A stretch of 7,999 nt of DNA from Bacteroidales bacterium. Lineage in GTDB: Bacteria > Bacteroidota > Bacteroidia > Bacteroidales > VadinHA17. The position numbers and the translations under genes were made by a program. Shown here piece after piece: positions 6,452 through 7,999 of this stretch. The DNA is taken from the NCBI GenBank assembly GCA_003520925.1, contig DOTV01000117.1:1-7999 (forward strand), in the 5' to 3' direction. The stretch's first letter is position 1. Every line of letters begins with the position of its first letter. The notes beneath the pieces were generated by a model. The model worked only from the letters and a program-made list of their open reading frames with translations. It was not told the DNA's origin and did no database searches.

Positions 6452-7996
6452 TCAGAATGGCGGAAGCCCGTGTTTTTTATCGAGCATCTTGACCACCTTG
6501 TCTTCTGAGGCTTCAATCGCATGCAAAAGAAAGCGGCGTGTCTCTTTGGGTTCAATTACTGCGTCAACATATCCCCTGGCGGCGGCTACATAAGGATTGG
6601 CGAACTTATCTTTGTACTCCTCAACTTTTTGTTTTCTCATTCCGTCAGGGTCATCCGATGACATGATCTCTTTCCTGAAAATAATATTTGCAGCTCCTTC
6701 CGGACCCATAACTGCAATCTCGGCAGTCGGCCATGCAAAAACAAAATCGGCTCTGAGGTGCCGCGAGCTCATCGCAATATATCCTCCTCCATATGCTTTT
6801 CTGAGAATGACTGTTATTTTTGGAACAGTAGCCTCGCTGTAAGAGTAGAGCACCTTGGCTCCATGGCGTATCACACCGGCATGTTCCTGGTCGACTCCAG
6901 GGAGATAGCCCGGCAAGTCAACAAGTGTTATAATCGGAATATTGAAGGCATCGCAATACCTAATAAACCTGGCTGCTTTATCTGATGAATCAACGTCAAG
7001 GACACCCGCCATTTCAAGTGGCTGATTTGCAACAAATCCGGCTGTTCTGCCACCCATCCTCCCGAAGCCTATTACAATGTTTTTTGCATACAGCTCCATA
7101 ATCTCAAAAAAGTCGGAGTTGTCGACAATGGACTTTATGACATCCCTTACATCATAAGGCAGAGTCGGATCATCGGGTACAATCTTTTCGGGATCGTATT
7201 TCCTGTCCGGTTCCGCCAGGTCAAGTATTTTGGCTTTGGTACTATTATTCCTGGGTATAAAAGTTATAAGCCGTTTGATCTGCTCGAAGCATTCATCTTC
7301 ACTCATTGAAAAGAAGTGAGCATTACCGGTTATTTCGCTGTGCACCCTTGCTCCTCCGAGATCTTCCATTGAGATTTCTTCACCAAGTACAGTTTTTATT
7401 ACTTCAGGACCGGTGATGAACATTTTTGATATCTTATCGACTACAAAAACAAAATCAGTCAGAGCGGGAGAGTAGACTGCGCCCCCTGCACAGGGACCAA
7501 GTATGACTGATATCTGGGGAATAATCCCGCTTGAGATTGTGTTCCTGAAAAAGATCTCGCCGTAGCCCGCAAGTGAATTAACTCCCTCCTGGATTCTTGC
7601 CCCGCCTGAATCATTTATACCGATCAGCGGCATTCTCATCTTAAGTGCATAATCCATTATTTTTGTAATCTTTCTCGAATGCATCTGACCAAGCGATCCC
7701 CCGGCTACAGTAAAATCCTGTGCATAAATCGCGACCGGAGCATTGTAAATCGTCCCTGATCCAATTATCACACCATCGCTCGGGAGAGACTTTTTATCCA
7801 TATCAAAATCTCTTGCATCATGCTCAACAAAGAGATCATATTCAATAAATGAGTTCTTGTCCAGTAGCGCCATGATCCTCTCACGTGCCGTCCACTTTCC
7901 CATTGCTTTCTGCTTTTCAATAGCCTGCTCACCTCCGCCAAGAAGTATCTTTTTCCGCTTCTCCTGGAGTTCATGTATTTTCTTATTTACTGCCAT
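6452..7996 (-). CDS. pccB: Acyl-CoA carboxylase carboxyltransferase subunit (propionyl-CoA / methylmalonyl-CoA type)
   Basis: The protein transfers a carboxyl group between biotin on the carrier and an acyl-CoA, most likely propionyl-CoA/methylmalonyl-CoA. At 514 aa it is full length for PccB, MmdA and transcarboxylase 12S proteins. The N-terminal crotonase-fold half includes AMGKWTARERI (31-41), GGSLGQMHSRKI (99-110), a DSGGARIQEGV segment (129-139) and GPCAGGAVYSPALTDF (167-182). The C-terminal half includes LPGYLPGVDQE (361-371), RKAYGGGYIAMSSRHL (399-414), FAWPTAEIAVMGPEGA (420-435) and PYVAAARGYVDAVIEP (468-483). The end, KKHGLPPF, resembles the KKHG tail of MmdA/12S proteins. The two oxyanion-hole glycine regions are intact. 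Downstream is the biotin carrier; just upstream the - strand reads TTAATG, so a preceding gene probably ends on the overlapping TAA. Whether it runs as carboxylase, decarboxylase or transcarboxylase cannot be told from this subunit alone, so the symbol names the family rather than a proven reaction. Confidence 0.95.
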   Translation of the reverse strand: MAVNKKIHELQEKRKKILLGGGEQAIEKQKAMGKWTARERIMALLDKNSFIEYDLFVEHDARDFDMDKKSLPSDGVIIGSGTIYNAPVAIYAQDFTVAGGSLGQMHSRKITKIMDYALKMRMPLIGINDSGGARIQEGVNSLAGYGEIFFRNTISSGIIPQISVILGPCAGGAVYSPALTDFVFVVDKISKMFITGPEVIKTVLGEEISMEDLGGARVHSEITGNAHFFSMSEDECFEQIKRLITFIPRNNSTKAKILDLAEPDRKYDPEKIVPDDPTLPYDVRDVIKSIVDNSDFFEIMELYAKNIVIGFGRMGGRTAGFVANQPLEMAGVLDVDSSDKAARFIRYCDAFNIPIITLVDLPGYLPGVDQEHAGVIRHGAKVLYSYSEATVPKITVILRKAYGGGYIAMSSRHLRADFVFAWPTAEIAVMGPEGAANIIFRKEIMSSDDPDGMRKQKVEEYKDKFANPYVAAARGYVDAVIEPKETRRFLLHAIEASEDKVVKMLDKKHGLPPF

Positions 7997-7999
7997 TAA

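Noticed and set aside
6758..6985. Small + strand frames antisense to the carboxyltransferase
   Set aside because: They mirror a highly conserved coding region and show no independent coding evidence.

Overview
The window looks like chromosomal DNA of a Bacteroidota bacterium, most plausibly an uncultured Bacteroidales or Marinilabiliales-type lineage. The evidence is an outer-membrane protein with a carboxypeptidase-like regulatory domain fused to a DUF5686 region, weak or absent Shine-Dalgarno sequences before most genes, good matches to the Bacteroidetes -7 promoter box (TAnnTTTG) ahead of dnaB and ispE, and a compact carboxyltransferase plus biotin-carrier gene pair. Assignment below phylum level is inference.

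Layout. Positions 1-546 (+) hold the C-terminal part of rsmI, a 16S rRNA 2'-O-ribose methyltransferase. It overlaps by one base (TAATG) a 913-codon gene (546-3287, +) for a predicted secreted or outer-membrane CarboxypepD_reg-like/DUF5686 protein. A 264-bp gap follows between convergent genes. It has no gene but is structurally rich: a perfect 51-bp palindrome (two 25-nt arms around one base) lies between two diverged copies of a short repeat in opposite orientations. Then comes dnaB, the replicative helicase (3552-5075, -). A 211-bp divergent control region separates it from ispE (5287-6126, +), the CDP-ME kinase of the MEP isoprenoid pathway. The 3' end of ispE overlaps by 23 bp, tail to tail, a 105-aa biotin carrier protein gene (6104-6421, -). 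That gene lies 30 bp downstream of an acyl-CoA (propionyl/methylmalonyl-CoA type) carboxyltransferase gene (6452-7996, -), whose start is three bases from the window edge.

How the genes relate. The carboxyltransferase and biotin carrier are almost certainly one operon and two parts of one biotin enzyme for propionyl-CoA/methylmalonyl-CoA interconversion. The third part, either a biotin carboxylase or a sodium-pumping membrane decarboxylase subunit, is not in the window. rsmI and the DUF5686 gene appear translationally coupled but have no obvious shared function. dnaB and ispE are unrelated housekeeping genes read divergently.

No clearly new multi-gene system is visible. The most unusual signals are the palindrome and its flanking inverted repeats at about 3377-3535, and the minimal carboxylase operon with a variant biotinylation motif.
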